Source of the DNA: CAVVEQ01 sp963747315
GTDB taxonomy: Bacteria > Chloroflexota > Anaerolineae > Anaerolineales > Anaerolineaceae
NCBI GenBank assembly: GCA_963747315.1
Contig: CAVVEQ010000007.1
Location: 248,001-312,000, forward strand
Reading direction: 5' to 3'
Length of the DNA: 64,000 bases
Within the stretch, counting starts at the first letter, position 1; every line of letters starts with the position of its first letter. The notes below the pieces were generated by a model. The model was not told the origin of the DNA. It made no database searches and was given only the letters and a program-made list of their open reading frames with translations. Both the position numbers and the translations under genes were made by a program. This document shows, one piece after another, positions 26,247-34,388 of this stretch.

Positions 26247-26271
26247 CCCGGGCACAGATTTTGTGCCCGGG
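26247..26271. terminator. Hairpin between convergent genes
   Basis: A perfect 10-bp stem (CCCGGGCACA / TGTGCCCGGG) with a 5-base loop lies between the NRAMP gene and the convergent nitroreductase gene. The T-tract is weak (TTCATTTA), so termination efficiency is uncertain. Confidence 0.6.
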
Positions 26272-26336
26272 TTCATTTATGGGTGTGAGCAAGTGGGGAT
26301 TTTTACGATGGGGGGATGTGAAAACGGAAAAATGGA

Positions 26337-27083
26337 TTAGTTGATATCCTTTTTTCCGAGCGAAGCGGCGTATATGATAAACTCTCGGGTGCCATCCAGT
26401 TGGACGGCTTCGTTCAGCAGCCCATCGTTGAAGGCGGCGATTGCGCACACACCGCAGCCGATGGATTCGGCTGCCAGATAGAGGTTCTGGCAGACGTGCC
26501 CGGCATCCAGGTGCATGTAGCGGTAGCCGCGCTGGTCGTAGCGCCAGCAGGTCCGCTCTGCCACTGCGTCCCAAAGGAATGTAACCGCGCTTCGAAGTAC
26601 GTGTTTCTGATCCAGGCAAGCGTGCGCGATCGATTCGGCAATATTCTCCCGCATATTGATCGCGATGAGGGCATGTCGCGTGGAGATGTACCGGTAGAGA
26701 CCGGGCTGCAGACCTTCCACTTTATTTACCAGCAGGTAGGTCTCAAAGGGGTGGCGAGCGCCGGCGGAGGGAACCGTGCGCGATAGCGCCGGCCGATCGG
26801 TGGCTGCCTTGACCCCCTGGGTACACCAGAGCAGGTAGGCCAATTCGATCTGTGTGAGCGCTTGTTGGGAATACGCGCGAATGGTTGTGCGCTGCTCGAT
26901 CATCGTACGCAGGTCACTGCCTGGCAGGTGGATCTCAGCAGGCGCGGGGAGGGGGATCAGCTCAGCTTCTTCATCCCAGGGGAGCTCCAGCGGAGGCTGC
27001 GGGACGCCGCTGGCTTGTGCCGGCTTTCCCATGTTCTCGTATCTGGATTCGATCATGAATCGTTCACCAATTGTTTCTGCCAT
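26337..27083 (-). CDS. SagB-type nitroreductase-fold dehydrogenase
   Basis: The 248-residue FMN-dependent protein of the SagB/ThcOx branch of the nitroreductase superfamily has 'IEQRTTIRAYSQQALTQIELAYLLW' near the start (split over residues ~62-88), the conserved 'RTVPSAGARHPFETYLL' (~104-121) and 'YMHLDAGHVCQNLYLAAESIG' near the C-terminus. In peptide-toxin clusters such enzymes oxidise azolines, but no precursor, cyclodehydratase or YcaO gene lies nearby, so a stand-alone redox role is more likely. AGGAG precedes the ATG. It appears to be the last gene of the murJ transcript. Confidence 0.88.
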   Translation of the reverse strand: MAETIGERFMIESRYENMGKPAQASGVPQPPLELPWDEEAELIPLPAPAEIHLPGSDLRTMIEQRTTIRAYSQQALTQIELAYLLWCTQGVKAATDRPALSRTVPSAGARHPFETYLLVNKVEGLQPGLYRYISTRHALIAINMRENIAESIAHACLDQKHVLRSAVTFLWDAVAERTCWRYDQRGYRYMHLDAGHVCQNLYLAAESIGCGVCAIAAFNDGLLNEAVQLDGTREFIIYAASLGKKDIN

Positions 27084-27099
27084 GTTGTACTCCTGTTAT

Positions 27100-27714
27100 T
27101 TAAAATATCTTTACCATCCGGTGATAACCGGGAGAGTGAAATCGTTTTTCAAGCTTAGGTATCCTGGTCGTGCTGATCATTGTGTATCCCACCGCATGAT
27201 AAAGCGTGATGGCCGGGGTGTTGCCAATTTCCACCAGGAGGGATACTTTACACAGCCCTGCTCTGGCAGCCTGTTCTTCAGCCTCCGCCAGCAGAGCCCT
27301 GGCGATGCCTTGCTTTCGAAACGCAGGGGTAACCGCCAGGTGGGAAATGTAGTATTCGTCTTTTTCACATTCCTTCCCGGTGAAACCGAGGATGAAATTT
27401 ACGATCATACCGAAATACCTTTGTATCCCGTACACTGAAAGTGACTGCCGGAGGAAGATCCAGTTTCTACTGCGCAGCTCGCTGCCTGGAAAGGCAACCA
27501 GGAGTGCCGCAACCTCTTCGTCATGCAAGCCAATGATCGCCCGGTCAAAACTGAAGCGGTTTCCGGGCAGAGAGAAAACCTCCCGGAGTATCTGAAGGCA
27601 GAAGGCGTGGTCACCCAAACCAAGGGCAACATCGGCGAAGGGACCCATTGTGGCGTGCAGAAGCGGACCGGCGGCTTCAGCATGAGTTGGTTCCCCCGGA
27701 ACATAGGCGATCAT
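27100..27714 (-). CDS. GNAT-family N-acetyltransferase
   Basis: The 204-residue protein has a complete GNAT core: 'YYISHLAVTPAFRKQGIARALLAEAEEQA' in the middle (acetyl-CoA loop RKQGIA) and 'NTPAITLYHAVGYTMIS' near the end. The ATG overlaps the murJ stop by four bases, so the two are translationally coupled. The substrate is unknown. Confidence 0.88.
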   Translation of the reverse strand: MIAYVPGEPTHAEAAGPLLHATMGPFADVALGLGDHAFCLQILREVFSLPGNRFSFDRAIIGLHDEEVAALLVAFPGSELRSRNWIFLRQSLSVYGIQRYFGMIVNFILGFTGKECEKDEYYISHLAVTPAFRKQGIARALLAEAEEQAARAGLCKVSLLVEIGNTPAITLYHAVGYTMISTTRIPKLEKRFHSPGYHRMVKIF

Positions 27715-29321
27715 CCCGCTACATCCTTCGGAGAAAATCGGTCACGCAGAGCTATTATCACCGCCGTAAATTCACCCACCCGAAGGAGCCAGATCAGCAA
27801 CGCGTAGACAGACATCCCAATGATCAATCCGCCAAAAAGGATCATCCAATCGGAGAATGCTTCGGAATACTGCAGCCAGAGATAGAGGGCTAATGCCATC
27901 CCGAGCGCGGCAACGGAGGCTTTGCCGACTGCGTTCAGAATTGTGCGAGAGTGAAGTCCTTGCAGGCGGCGGCGCATCAGGATGAGCAAAACTGCCATCT
28001 CCAATGTGGTGGCCAGGGAGTTAGCCAGAGCCAGGCCCCCAAGGGGCATCCACCCAGCCCTTTCGAACAGATCGGTGAAAAGGAAGCTGAAACCCAGGTT
28101 TAGGGTCATGGCGATAGCCCCTACGATCACTGGCGTGCGGGTATCGTGGAGGGCGTAGAAAGCGCGGCTGGTGATCTCCACCAGGGAGTGGCTGACCAGA
28201 CCCAGCCCGTACCAGAGCAGCGCCCAGGCGACCATCTGCGTGGAACGCTCGTCAAACACACCGCCGCGCTGGTATAGGGCTGATACAAGGGGGACGCGCA
28301 GGAGGATTAACCCGACCGCGGCAGGGATGGAAAGCAGCAATACCCCGCGCAGCACAGCAGCCAGGGAGGAGCGCATTTCGGAGTTCTTGCCTTCTGCAAC
28401 CTGCCTGGAAAACGATGGCAACGCGGCGATGGCGATGGATTGGGCGATGGCCATCTCGGGCATCAACATCAGGCTGAAGGCAAGCACGAGGGCAGAAGCG
28501 CTGCCGGCGGGTAGGCTGAGTGCGATGATGGTGTTGACGATGAAGTTGAGCTGGACAATAGCAACGCCGAAAATTCGCGGGATAAAGAGGCGAATGACCT
28601 CGCGCACCTCCGCCATCTTCCAGAAGAAGGCGGGTTTGTAGGCGAATTTTAATCTGACGATGGAAGGAAGCTGAATCACCAGGTGGAGGATGCTGCCGAG
28701 CAGCGCACCCCAGGCCAGGCGGCTGATACCCCAGGATTCAGGCAGAATCAGCACGCCGGCGATCATCCCCAGAGAGTACATGGCGGGGGCAATGGCAGGG
28801 ATCCAGAACTGCTGGTGGCTGTTGAGGATACCCATCAGGATGCCGCTGACGCCGAAAATGATGATGGTTGGCAGCAGGATGCGCAGCAGGTGGGTTGTGA
28901 GCGCGACCTGGCCGAAATTGATTCCCGGATTCAGGATGAAAAGCACATTCTCGACGATCGCCGGTGCGAAAATGACAGCCAGGAGCGTGACGGAGGAAAG
29001 GCTGACTACCAGGAGGTTGATGATCCCGGAAGCCAGCCGCCAGCTGCCGGCTGTATCCCGGCGGGTGAGAAAAGCGGTAAAAACAGGGATGAATGCTGAT
29101 CCAAGCGCTCCCCCGGCAATAAGATTGAAGAGCAGTTCCGCCACGCGGTTGGCGGCGTTGAAGGAATCCAGTTCTGCTCCGGTGCCGAAGGTGCGGTAGA
29201 TGACCATTCCGCGGATCAGGCCAACCAGGTTGCTGATGATGAATGCGATCATCACCGTCCCGGCAGCGCGGGCGATGCGGCGGTTGGTGGATTGCGGGGA
29301 GGATTCCAGGGATACGCTCAT
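27711..29321 (-). CDS. murJ: Lipid II flippase MurJ (MviN)
   Basis: The 536-residue polytopic membrane protein of the MOP superfamily has about 14 helices. It has the MurJ N-terminal signature 'TVMIAFIISNLVGLIRGMV' followed by 'FGTGAELDSFNAANRVAELLFNL', the first region that lines the central cavity with Arg and Asp, and 'GGALGSAFIPVF'. MurJ moves lipid II across the membrane for peptidoglycan synthesis, or a related lipid-linked precursor. Length and motifs are normal. It heads a three-gene unit with the GNAT and nitroreductase genes. Confidence 0.94.
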   Translation of the reverse strand: MSVSLESSPQSTNRRIARAAGTVMIAFIISNLVGLIRGMVIYRTFGTGAELDSFNAANRVAELLFNLIAGGALGSAFIPVFTAFLTRRDTAGSWRLASGIINLLVVSLSSVTLLAVIFAPAIVENVLFILNPGINFGQVALTTHLLRILLPTIIIFGVSGILMGILNSHQQFWIPAIAPAMYSLGMIAGVLILPESWGISRLAWGALLGSILHLVIQLPSIVRLKFAYKPAFFWKMAEVREVIRLFIPRIFGVAIVQLNFIVNTIIALSLPAGSASALVLAFSLMLMPEMAIAQSIAIAALPSFSRQVAEGKNSEMRSSLAAVLRGVLLLSIPAAVGLILLRVPLVSALYQRGGVFDERSTQMVAWALLWYGLGLVSHSLVEITSRAFYALHDTRTPVIVGAIAMTLNLGFSFLFTDLFERAGWMPLGGLALANSLATTLEMAVLLILMRRRLQGLHSRTILNAVGKASVAALGMALALYLWLQYSEAFSDWMILFGGLIIGMSVYALLIWLLRVGEFTAVIIALRDRFSPKDVAG

Positions 29322-29360
29322 GCGGATTTGATTATAACGGAGGCGGGCTGCCAGCCCAGC

Positions 29361-29879
29361 TCAGTCTCCCGGGATGATACGCATGCTGGGATTGTGGGCA
29401 GAGACCACCCGGTACCAATCCTCCGAACCATCGAAGGGGAGTTTTTCCAGCTCGGAAAGCATGCTGACCGCGAACGGGTCCAGGCTGATCATTCGCTTGA
29501 TCTCGGTGATATTCTCTTCCCGGGTGAGCTCAAATGCGACTGCCGTTGTTTTTAGTGACCCGACCCACAAAATCACCTTGGGTTCTGATACCGCGTTGCG
29601 GTACCAATCCGAGGTTCCTCCCCAGCCTGTCATAACCAGGTAGCCCTTGGTGGCAGGTTCATAGGCATACCCCAGGGCGGTCTGGCGGAGTTTTCCTGTT
29701 TTTCGGCCACGGGTGGTAAGGATAAGGATGCGATTGGCGATCGGTTTTTGCAAACCGAGCTTGTATTGAAGAATGGGGAGACGCAGGAGGAGGCGCAGGA
29801 AGGGACCTGGACGGTTGTGCATTAATTTGGTCACCATCCAGGACTGCATTCGCAGGTAGACTCTATCGTGGTGTTTCAC
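29361..29879 (-). CDS. DUF385 / F420-type deazaflavin-dependent nitroreductase
   Basis: The 172-residue protein of the Ddn/DUF385 split-barrel family has 'ILILTTRGRKTGKLRQTALGY' across residues ~51-71 (the RKTG loop binds the cofactor phosphate) and 'YLVMTGWGGTSDWYRNAVSEP' shortly after. Members use F420H2 or bind fatty acids and quinones. It starts with GTG (MKHHDR). A second family member lies at 48.2 kb, so the organism probably makes F420. Gene order here is murJ upstream of GNAT, with this gene separately placed before the repeat region. Confidence 0.88.
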   Translation of the reverse strand: MKHHDRVYLRMQSWMVTKLMHNRPGPFLRLLLRLPILQYKLGLQKPIANRILILTTRGRKTGKLRQTALGYAYEPATKGYLVMTGWGGTSDWYRNAVSEPKVILWVGSLKTTAVAFELTREENITEIKRMISLDPFAVSMLSELEKLPFDGSEDWYRVVSAHNPSMRIIPGD

Positions 29880-29915
29880 ATTTTAAATTATATACAAAAG
29901 GGTTGGAGATGAATT

Positions 29916-29947
29916 GTTGAAGAGTTGATTGGTTGATCGGTTGAAAT
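29916..29947 (+). repeat. Four tandem GTTGANNN octamers
   Basis: GTTGAAGA, GTTGATTG, GTTGATCG and GTTGAAAT follow directly on each other in the intergenic space between the DUF385 gene and btuD. They match the octamers at 26212-26235. Confidence 0.55.
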
Positions 29948-30020
29948 AGTTTCTTGCATAGGTTGCTCAAAAACAGTACGCCAATCCAACAACCCATTTA
30001 TTCATTTAAAAAATGTTGAA

Positions 30021-30785
30021 TTATGGCTGGGCGATGAAATACTTGAAGATCTCCCTTGGCAGGTCATATGCTTCGCTGAGACGCTCGGGGGTGAGCACTT
30101 CGGCTGGGCTGCCCGAGGCGATCATTTTTCCCCCAACCAGCAGTGCGGTTTGATCCGCAAAGCGCACCGCCATATTGATATCGTGGAGCACCGCCAGCAC
30201 AGAGATCTTATTTTCTTGGGCGAGCTCGCGAATCAGATCCAGGATGGTGATCTGGTAATGCAGGTCCAGGTGGGTGACCGGCTCATCCAGGAGTAGAATC
30301 CGTGGCTGCTGTGCAAGGGCGCGGGCGAGGAGCAGGCGCTGCTGCTCGCCTCCGGAAAGCTCGCCCACCCTGCGCTGCGCCAGAGAAAGCGTGTCGGTCT
30401 GGCGCATGGCATCGCGGACGATTTCTTCATCGGTATCCGTAGTTTGACCAAGCCAATTTAAATGGGGGGTTCGCCCGAGGGCGACCGTCTCCCAGGCCGT
30501 AAACGCGGGCGGCAGGTTGCGCGCCTGGGGAACGACCGCAAAGATCTGAGCCCGTTCAGAATTGCTCAACCCGATGAGGTTGCGACCTTCAAATGCGAGG
30601 CGACCGTAAGAGAGAGGTACAACCCCACTAATCGCACGGATAAGGGTGGTTTTTCCCGCCCCGTTGGGTCCGATGACGACCAGCACCCGGCCGTTGGCGA
30701 GGGTGAGATCGATGCCATTTAAAACGACCCGTTCTCCGTAGGAAACAGTTAGATCGCGGACTTCGAGCAGCGGTGTGGTTTTCAT
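30021..30785 (-). CDS. btuD: Cobalamin ABC importer, ATP-binding protein
   Basis: The 254-residue FecE/BtuD-type ATPase has Walker A GPNGAGKTTL, Q-loop 'FAVVPQARNL', signature LSGGEQQRL, Walker B ILLLDEPVTHLD and H-loop VLHDINMA. The open frame runs 300 bases further upstream, but that part overlaps the permease gene and is not ABC-like. The ATG at 30785, 9 bases after the permease stop, is the correct start. It is the third gene of a btuF-btuC-btuD operon behind a cobalamin riboswitch. Confidence 0.93.
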   Translation of the reverse strand: MKTTPLLEVRDLTVSYGERVVLNGIDLTLANGRVLVVIGPNGAGKTTLIRAISGVVPLSYGRLAFEGRNLIGLSNSERAQIFAVVPQARNLPPAFTAWETVALGRTPHLNWLGQTTDTDEEIVRDAMRQTDTLSLAQRRVGELSGGEQQRLLLARALAQQPRILLLDEPVTHLDLHYQITILDLIRELAQENKISVLAVLHDINMAVRFADQTALLVGGKMIASGSPAEVLTPERLSEAYDLPREIFKYFIAQP

Positions 30786-30793
30786 GAATACGC

Positions 30794-31813
30794 CTACCAG
30801 TAATTCTGCTGCTTGGCACTGCGCAGCACCCAGAAAAAGAACGGCGCGCCGATGAGCGCGGTGATGATTCCCACGGGCAGAACCTGCGGAGCCAGCACCG
30901 TGCGGGCAATGGTATCTGCCGCAAGGAGCATGGCAGCCCCGCAGATCATCGAGAGGGGTAACAGGTGGCGGTAGTCGGAGGTCCAGATCAGTCGAATGAG
31001 ATGGGGTACGATCAACCCGACGAAGGCAATGATCCCGGCAAAGGCGACGGCTGCGGCAGTGGCCAGCGTGGCGGCAATGACGATCCATATACGGGCGGTT
31101 CCCACCCGCAGCCCCAATTGCGCAGCCTGTTCCTCTCCGAACTGGAGCACATTGAGGGGATGCCCCATGAAAAGCAGGATGGCTAACCCGGCTGCAATAT
31201 ATGGAAATGCAGCGATCACCGGCGGCCAGCCGGCAAGCGTGGAGCCGCCCAGCATCCAGACCACCGCCCGGCGCAGCTCACCGGTGGAGTTGATCATCAG
31301 GAAGGAGGTGAGCGCGGTGGCGAAGGAACTGGCTGCCACGCCTGCCAAGATCAGGTTGGTTACGGGCACTGTCTTCCCCACCCGTGCCAGGGCGTAGACG
31401 ATTACCACGGTGGCAAGGGCTGCCAGGAAGGCTACCATGGGAACCAGGAAGAGGCCAAGAGAGGTGGAGGCTGGGTGCATCATCATGGCTATGACTGCGC
31501 CAAGCCCGGCGCCGGATGCTACCCCGATAAGGTACGGATCGGCCAGGGGGTTACGAAAGAGGCCCTGGTATGCGCCTCCGCTGGAAGCCAGCGCAGCTCC
31601 CACCAGGACTAGCATCACCATCCGAGGAAGGCGCAGGTCAACCACGATGGAGCGGAAGACAGCAGCATCCCCGTTGGAGGGATCCAATCCGAAGAGTGTT
31701 TGAAAAAGCACGGCCGGGGGAATGAAAACACTTCCGATGGCGATGCTCAGAATCACTGCCCATGCCAGGAGGGCAATGGAAACCAGGTAGGGGCGGAGCA
31801 GATGTTGCTTCAT
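30794..31813 (-). CDS. btuC: Cobalamin ABC importer, permease (FecCD family)
   Basis: The 339-residue permease has about ten helices and FecCD-family motifs: 'RLPRMVMLVLVGAALASSGGAYQGLFRNPLADP' spread over residues ~62-95 and, near the end, 'GLIVPHLIRLI' followed by 'HLLPLSMICGAAMLLAADTIAR'. It forms the membrane channel with BtuD and takes ligand from BtuF. Only ten bases separate it from btuF. The family also imports haem and siderophores; the riboswitch decides for corrinoids. Confidence 0.93.
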   Translation of the reverse strand: MKQHLLRPYLVSIALLAWAVILSIAIGSVFIPPAVLFQTLFGLDPSNGDAAVFRSIVVDLRLPRMVMLVLVGAALASSGGAYQGLFRNPLADPYLIGVASGAGLGAVIAMMMHPASTSLGLFLVPMVAFLAALATVVIVYALARVGKTVPVTNLILAGVAASSFATALTSFLMINSTGELRRAVVWMLGGSTLAGWPPVIAAFPYIAAGLAILLFMGHPLNVLQFGEEQAAQLGLRVGTARIWIVIAATLATAAAVAFAGIIAFVGLIVPHLIRLIWTSDYRHLLPLSMICGAAMLLAADTIARTVLAPQVLPVGIITALIGAPFFFWVLRSAKQQNYW

Positions 31814-31823
31814 TGGGTTCGGA

Positions 31824-32750
31824 TCAATTCCCGAAGGCTTCGGGGTGTATCAGCTTGGCTAGCGATTCTAGCCCATCCACCAGGCGCGGGCCCGGGCGGC
31901 TGACCAGGTCATCGTTGAATGGCACCACTCTACCATCCTTGACTGCGGAGAGGCCATCCCACCCCTCCCTATCAGAAACCTGGCTGGCATCCACCCCGTA
32001 GTTGGAATCCCCGAGGATGATGATGGTGGGATCTTTCACCAGCAGAGATTCAAGGCTTATCTGGGCAAAATCACCGCCCAGGTCATCACCGGCATTGGAT
32101 CCGCCGGCCATCCCGATCAGGCTGGCGAGAAAGGTACCCGCGCCGGTTGTCCAGGGTTGAGCCGGGTCAGATCCGTCCAACTCGTAAAAAACAACGGGGT
32201 GGGAATCAACAGTGGAGATCGCCTTCTCCACGGCTTCCACCCGGGATTTGAGGGATTTGATCAGTTCGTCTGCCTCGCTGCTCCTGCCTGCCAAAGACCC
32301 GATGGTCGCCAGATTCTGGTAGAGGCCATCCAGGCTGGTCGGGTTCGGCAGCAGATAGACTGTGAGGCCGAGCTGCTCGAGAGAACTGACCTGCTCGGGA
32401 GTGTTCAGGGAGGATGCCAGCACTATGTCCGGTTTGAGCGCGGCGATCTGTTCAAAGTTGTAATTACCCATTGATCCGCCAACGCTGGGGATGGAAGCTA
32501 CCTCCGCCGGGAAGTTACTGAATTCATCCCGTCCGATTACCTGGCTTCCAGCACCGAGCGCGAAAAGGATCTCGGTATTCGATGGCGCCAGGGAAACGAT
32601 GCGTTGGGTTGGGGCGGAGATCTTCACTTCCCGGTTCAATCCGTCGGTCAATACGAGGTTTTGGGCGCCGGAATCTCCCCTTGGGGCGCAGGCTCCCAGG
32701 AGAACCATTACTGCCAAAACGATCGAAATTACAGGGACGATTCTTTTCAT
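31824..32750 (-). CDS. btuF: Cobalamin-binding lipoprotein (BtuF-like)
   Basis: The 308-residue class III periplasmic-binding protein has a signal peptide and lipobox LGAC (Cys at residue 21). 'APTQRIVSLAPSNTEILFALGAGSQVIGRDEF' (residues ~50-82) is the typical first-lobe sequence, and 'KPDIVLASSLNTPEQVSSLEQLGLTVYLL' follows. AAAGGA precedes the ATG. It should capture cobalamin or other corrinoids outside the membrane for BtuCD. Confidence 0.93.
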   Translation of the reverse strand: MKRIVPVISIVLAVMVLLGACAPRGDSGAQNLVLTDGLNREVKISAPTQRIVSLAPSNTEILFALGAGSQVIGRDEFSNFPAEVASIPSVGGSMGNYNFEQIAALKPDIVLASSLNTPEQVSSLEQLGLTVYLLPNPTSLDGLYQNLATIGSLAGRSSEADELIKSLKSRVEAVEKAISTVDSHPVVFYELDGSDPAQPWTTGAGTFLASLIGMAGGSNAGDDLGGDFAQISLESLLVKDPTIIILGDSNYGVDASQVSDREGWDGLSAVKDGRVVPFNDDLVSRPGPRLVDGLESLAKLIHPEAFGN

Positions 32751-32773
32751 TTTTTCAATCCTTTAAGTTATAG

Positions 32774-32806
32774 AATATAAAAATCCTCTGCCTGGAGTGG
32801 CAGAGG
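32774..32806 (-). terminator. Riboswitch expression-platform terminator
   Basis: Read on the minus strand, a perfect 8-bp stem (CCTCTGCC / GGCAGAGG, 32785-32806) with a 6-base loop is followed by ATTTTTAT. It lies between the cobalamin aptamer and the btuF start, so it is probably the off-state terminator of the riboswitch. Confidence 0.85.
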
Positions 32807-32853
32807 AAATTAACAAAAATTTCCAATACCTGACCGCGAGGCTTTTGGGTTAC

Positions 32854-32967
32854 CCTTCAGGCGGGCGACCTGGCTTAGACTAGGTCTTTACAGTTGCGGG
32901 TCAGCGCCGGACTCTCACCGGCTTCGCCTTTGAGCCTTCCCATCCGGGGGAAAAGGCACCTGAAAGG
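32854..32967 (-). ncRNA. Cobalamin riboswitch
   Basis: On the minus strand the core appears in the canonical order: GGTGCC near the 5' end, a GGGAA segment, GGTGAGAGTCC, GCTGACCCGCAACTGTAA, and the B12 box AAGCCAGGTCGCCCGCC (32861-32877). The P1 arms are CCTTTCAGG (32959-32967) and CCTGAAGG (32854-32861). Its position ahead of btuFCD and the downstream terminator indicate that corrinoid binding shuts off the operon. Identification is nearly certain. Confidence 0.97.
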
Positions 32968-32985
32968 TTCTATTCGATTGAGATT

Positions 32986-33013
32986 ATTGTAGCAGAATGA
33001 TCGCCAGCGTCAA
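32986..33013 (-). promoter_or_regulatory. Promoter of the btuFCD operon
   Basis: On the minus strand TTGACG (33008-33013) and TACAAT (32986-32991) are separated by 16 bases. Transcription would start about ten bases before the aptamer. Confidence 0.8.
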
Positions 33014-33026
33014 GACTTGGTAAGGG

Positions 33027-33066
33027 AAAAAAAGAGATTCCATTTTTCGTGGAACCTCTTTTTTTG
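33027..33066 (-). terminator. Terminator of the tail-protein gene
   Basis: On the minus strand an A/G-rich arm and TTCCA pair with TGGAA and CTCTTTTTTT, giving an imperfect long stem ending in seven T. It follows the gene ending at 33070. The A-rich 5' side could also make it work in the other direction. Confidence 0.7.
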
Positions 33067-33069
33067 AAA

Positions 33070-33846
33070 TTAGGGTCGTGCTTTTCGTTTGATACCTGTG
33101 GATTTTTTCGCGGTTGGTTTTGCCGATGGCGAGGAAGTTTTCCGGGCGGAAGTCGTTTTTGAGGTCGACTTGGAGGCACTTGCTTTTTTTGAAGCCGCGA
33201 AGGCGGTCACAGCTCCCAGAAGCGCGCCACCGATTAACTTGGCGGATTGCGCGCGCTGGGGTGATTCTCCGAGAGGGCTGCCGGCGATGATCGCGTCCAT
33301 GATCGCTTCGGACCCGCTTGCCCCGCGCTGTTGGGCGCTCATATAAGCCATCCCCCCACGCATCAGATCCTGGGCATCGATTACCGGTTCGTCCTTTTGG
33401 GTTTTGGAGGAGCGAGCCGAGGAAACTTCATCGCCTGCGAATGATCCCAAAAGAGCACTTATCAGATCAGTTCCCTGCTGGGTAACTGGCGCCTGGGGAG
33501 CTTGACCTCCACTCAGGAGAGTCGTGATCAGCTCCATGGCATTATCCGAATTCAAGGATTTTCCCTGGAACTGTTGAGAAGCCGTATCCAAAGCACCAGC
33601 ATAGACCTGGGCTGATCCGCTGTTTGCCTGCGATCTTACCATTCTTCCCGCATAGGCAAGCTGATCGGAGGCGGCTGCTTTTGGTTTTTCTGCAATTGCC
33701 TGGTTAATCAAATTGAAAATCTGTACCATGTTATCGCCATGGTTTTGATTATAGGAATCTGTCTGGTTAAGGGCTCCCTGGTTCTGAGACAAAGCTGTGG
33801 CAGCAGCCCCGAAAAGATCGGCAAGGTTGATATCGCTTTTCGCCAT
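33070..33846 (-). CDS. Unknown protein with histone-H1-like basic tail
   Basis: The 258-residue protein does not belong to a family I can name with certainty. The start has 'NQTDSYNQNHGDNMVQIFNLI' around residues 26-46, which resembles the nucleotide-binding loop of DhaL/DAK2 proteins (DGDHGxNM), but with Asn where two metal-binding Asp are expected. The middle part is Gln/Ala/Ser/Gly-rich with a hydrophobic 'AKLIGGALLGAVTAFAAS' stretch. The last ~38 residues are almost only Lys, Ser, Thr, Ala, Pro and Arg, like bacterial histone-H1-like or AlgP-like tails. It lies nine bases after a LysM gene in the same direction. Confidence 0.75.
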   Translation of the reverse strand: MAKSDINLADLFGAAATALSQNQGALNQTDSYNQNHGDNMVQIFNLINQAIAEKPKAAASDQLAYAGRMVRSQANSGSAQVYAGALDTASQQFQGKSLNSDNAMELITTLLSGGQAPQAPVTQQGTDLISALLGSFAGDEVSSARSSKTQKDEPVIDAQDLMRGGMAYMSAQQRGASGSEAIMDAIIAGSPLGESPQRAQSAKLIGGALLGAVTAFAASKKASASKSTSKTTSARKTSSPSAKPTAKKSTGIKRKARP

Positions 33847-33855
33847 TCTGTTCCC

Positions 33856-34245
33856 TTATTTCTTGTCTTTCAGGTTTTCTGGCAGCTCGGGGATGAGTAA
33901 CTCCATCCCAACCCGCACATGAGCGGGGTTATCCCCGATCTGATCCTTGTTGGCTTCATAGATCACCATCCAGTAATCACGGGTGGCGTGACCATAATAC
34001 TTTAAAGAAAGATGGCTGAGGGTTTGCTCAGCGGTGAGTTTGTGTGTGGCGATGATCTTGGGGGCAGACCGGGCTTTGTTAGCTGCCTGAATATCCTGAA
34101 GCATTTTCTCTTCTTTGGCGAGGTCGGCAGCAGATTTGGTGGCAGGCGGCGGCGGTGTACCGGCTTTCTTATCGGCTTCCATTTTTCGGTAAAACGCATC
34201 CGCTTCTGCGGCAGTCTCGAATTTCTTGGGGGTTTCTGATGACAT
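33856..34245 (-). CDS. Small LysM-domain protein
   Basis: The 129-residue protein has a charged N-terminal half ('FETAAEADAFYRKMEADKKAG', followed by a Pro run) and a C-terminal LysM-like domain: 'HKLTAEQTLSHLSLKYYG' then 'YWMVIYEANKDQIGDNPAHVRVG'. The pattern resembles YgaU/Kbp-type intracellular LysM proteins. No signal peptide is present. The ATG at 34245 has AAGGAGG five bases upstream; the longer open frame starting at 34314 has no such site. It pairs with the histone-tail protein downstream. Confidence 0.83.
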   Translation of the reverse strand: MSSETPKKFETAAEADAFYRKMEADKKAGTPPPPATKSAADLAKEEKMLQDIQAANKARSAPKIIATHKLTAEQTLSHLSLKYYGHATRDYWMVIYEANKDQIGDNPAHVRVGMELLIPELPENLKDKK

Positions 34246-34388
34246 ACTTTCCTCCTTGATTGTGATTTCTAGTTTTTCGGGGGGTGAGGTGTTCTTCAAT
34301 TCCCCGGTTATCATATTTCATTGTACTGAATGCGGATAGTCCCGTCAATGACCGGGTGAGAATCATCTACCTGGGTAAATTGGGGGAC

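Noticed and set aside
26337..27083. Azole-peptide (RiPP) biosynthesis cluster suggested by the SagB-type protein
   Set aside because: No YcaO, cyclodehydratase partner or precursor peptide is found nearby; the neighbours are murJ and a GNAT.
30786..31088. Long N-terminal extension of btuD in the same open frame
   Set aside because: It is the shadow of btuC in another frame, rich in Arg, His and Cys, with no ABC-type sequence.
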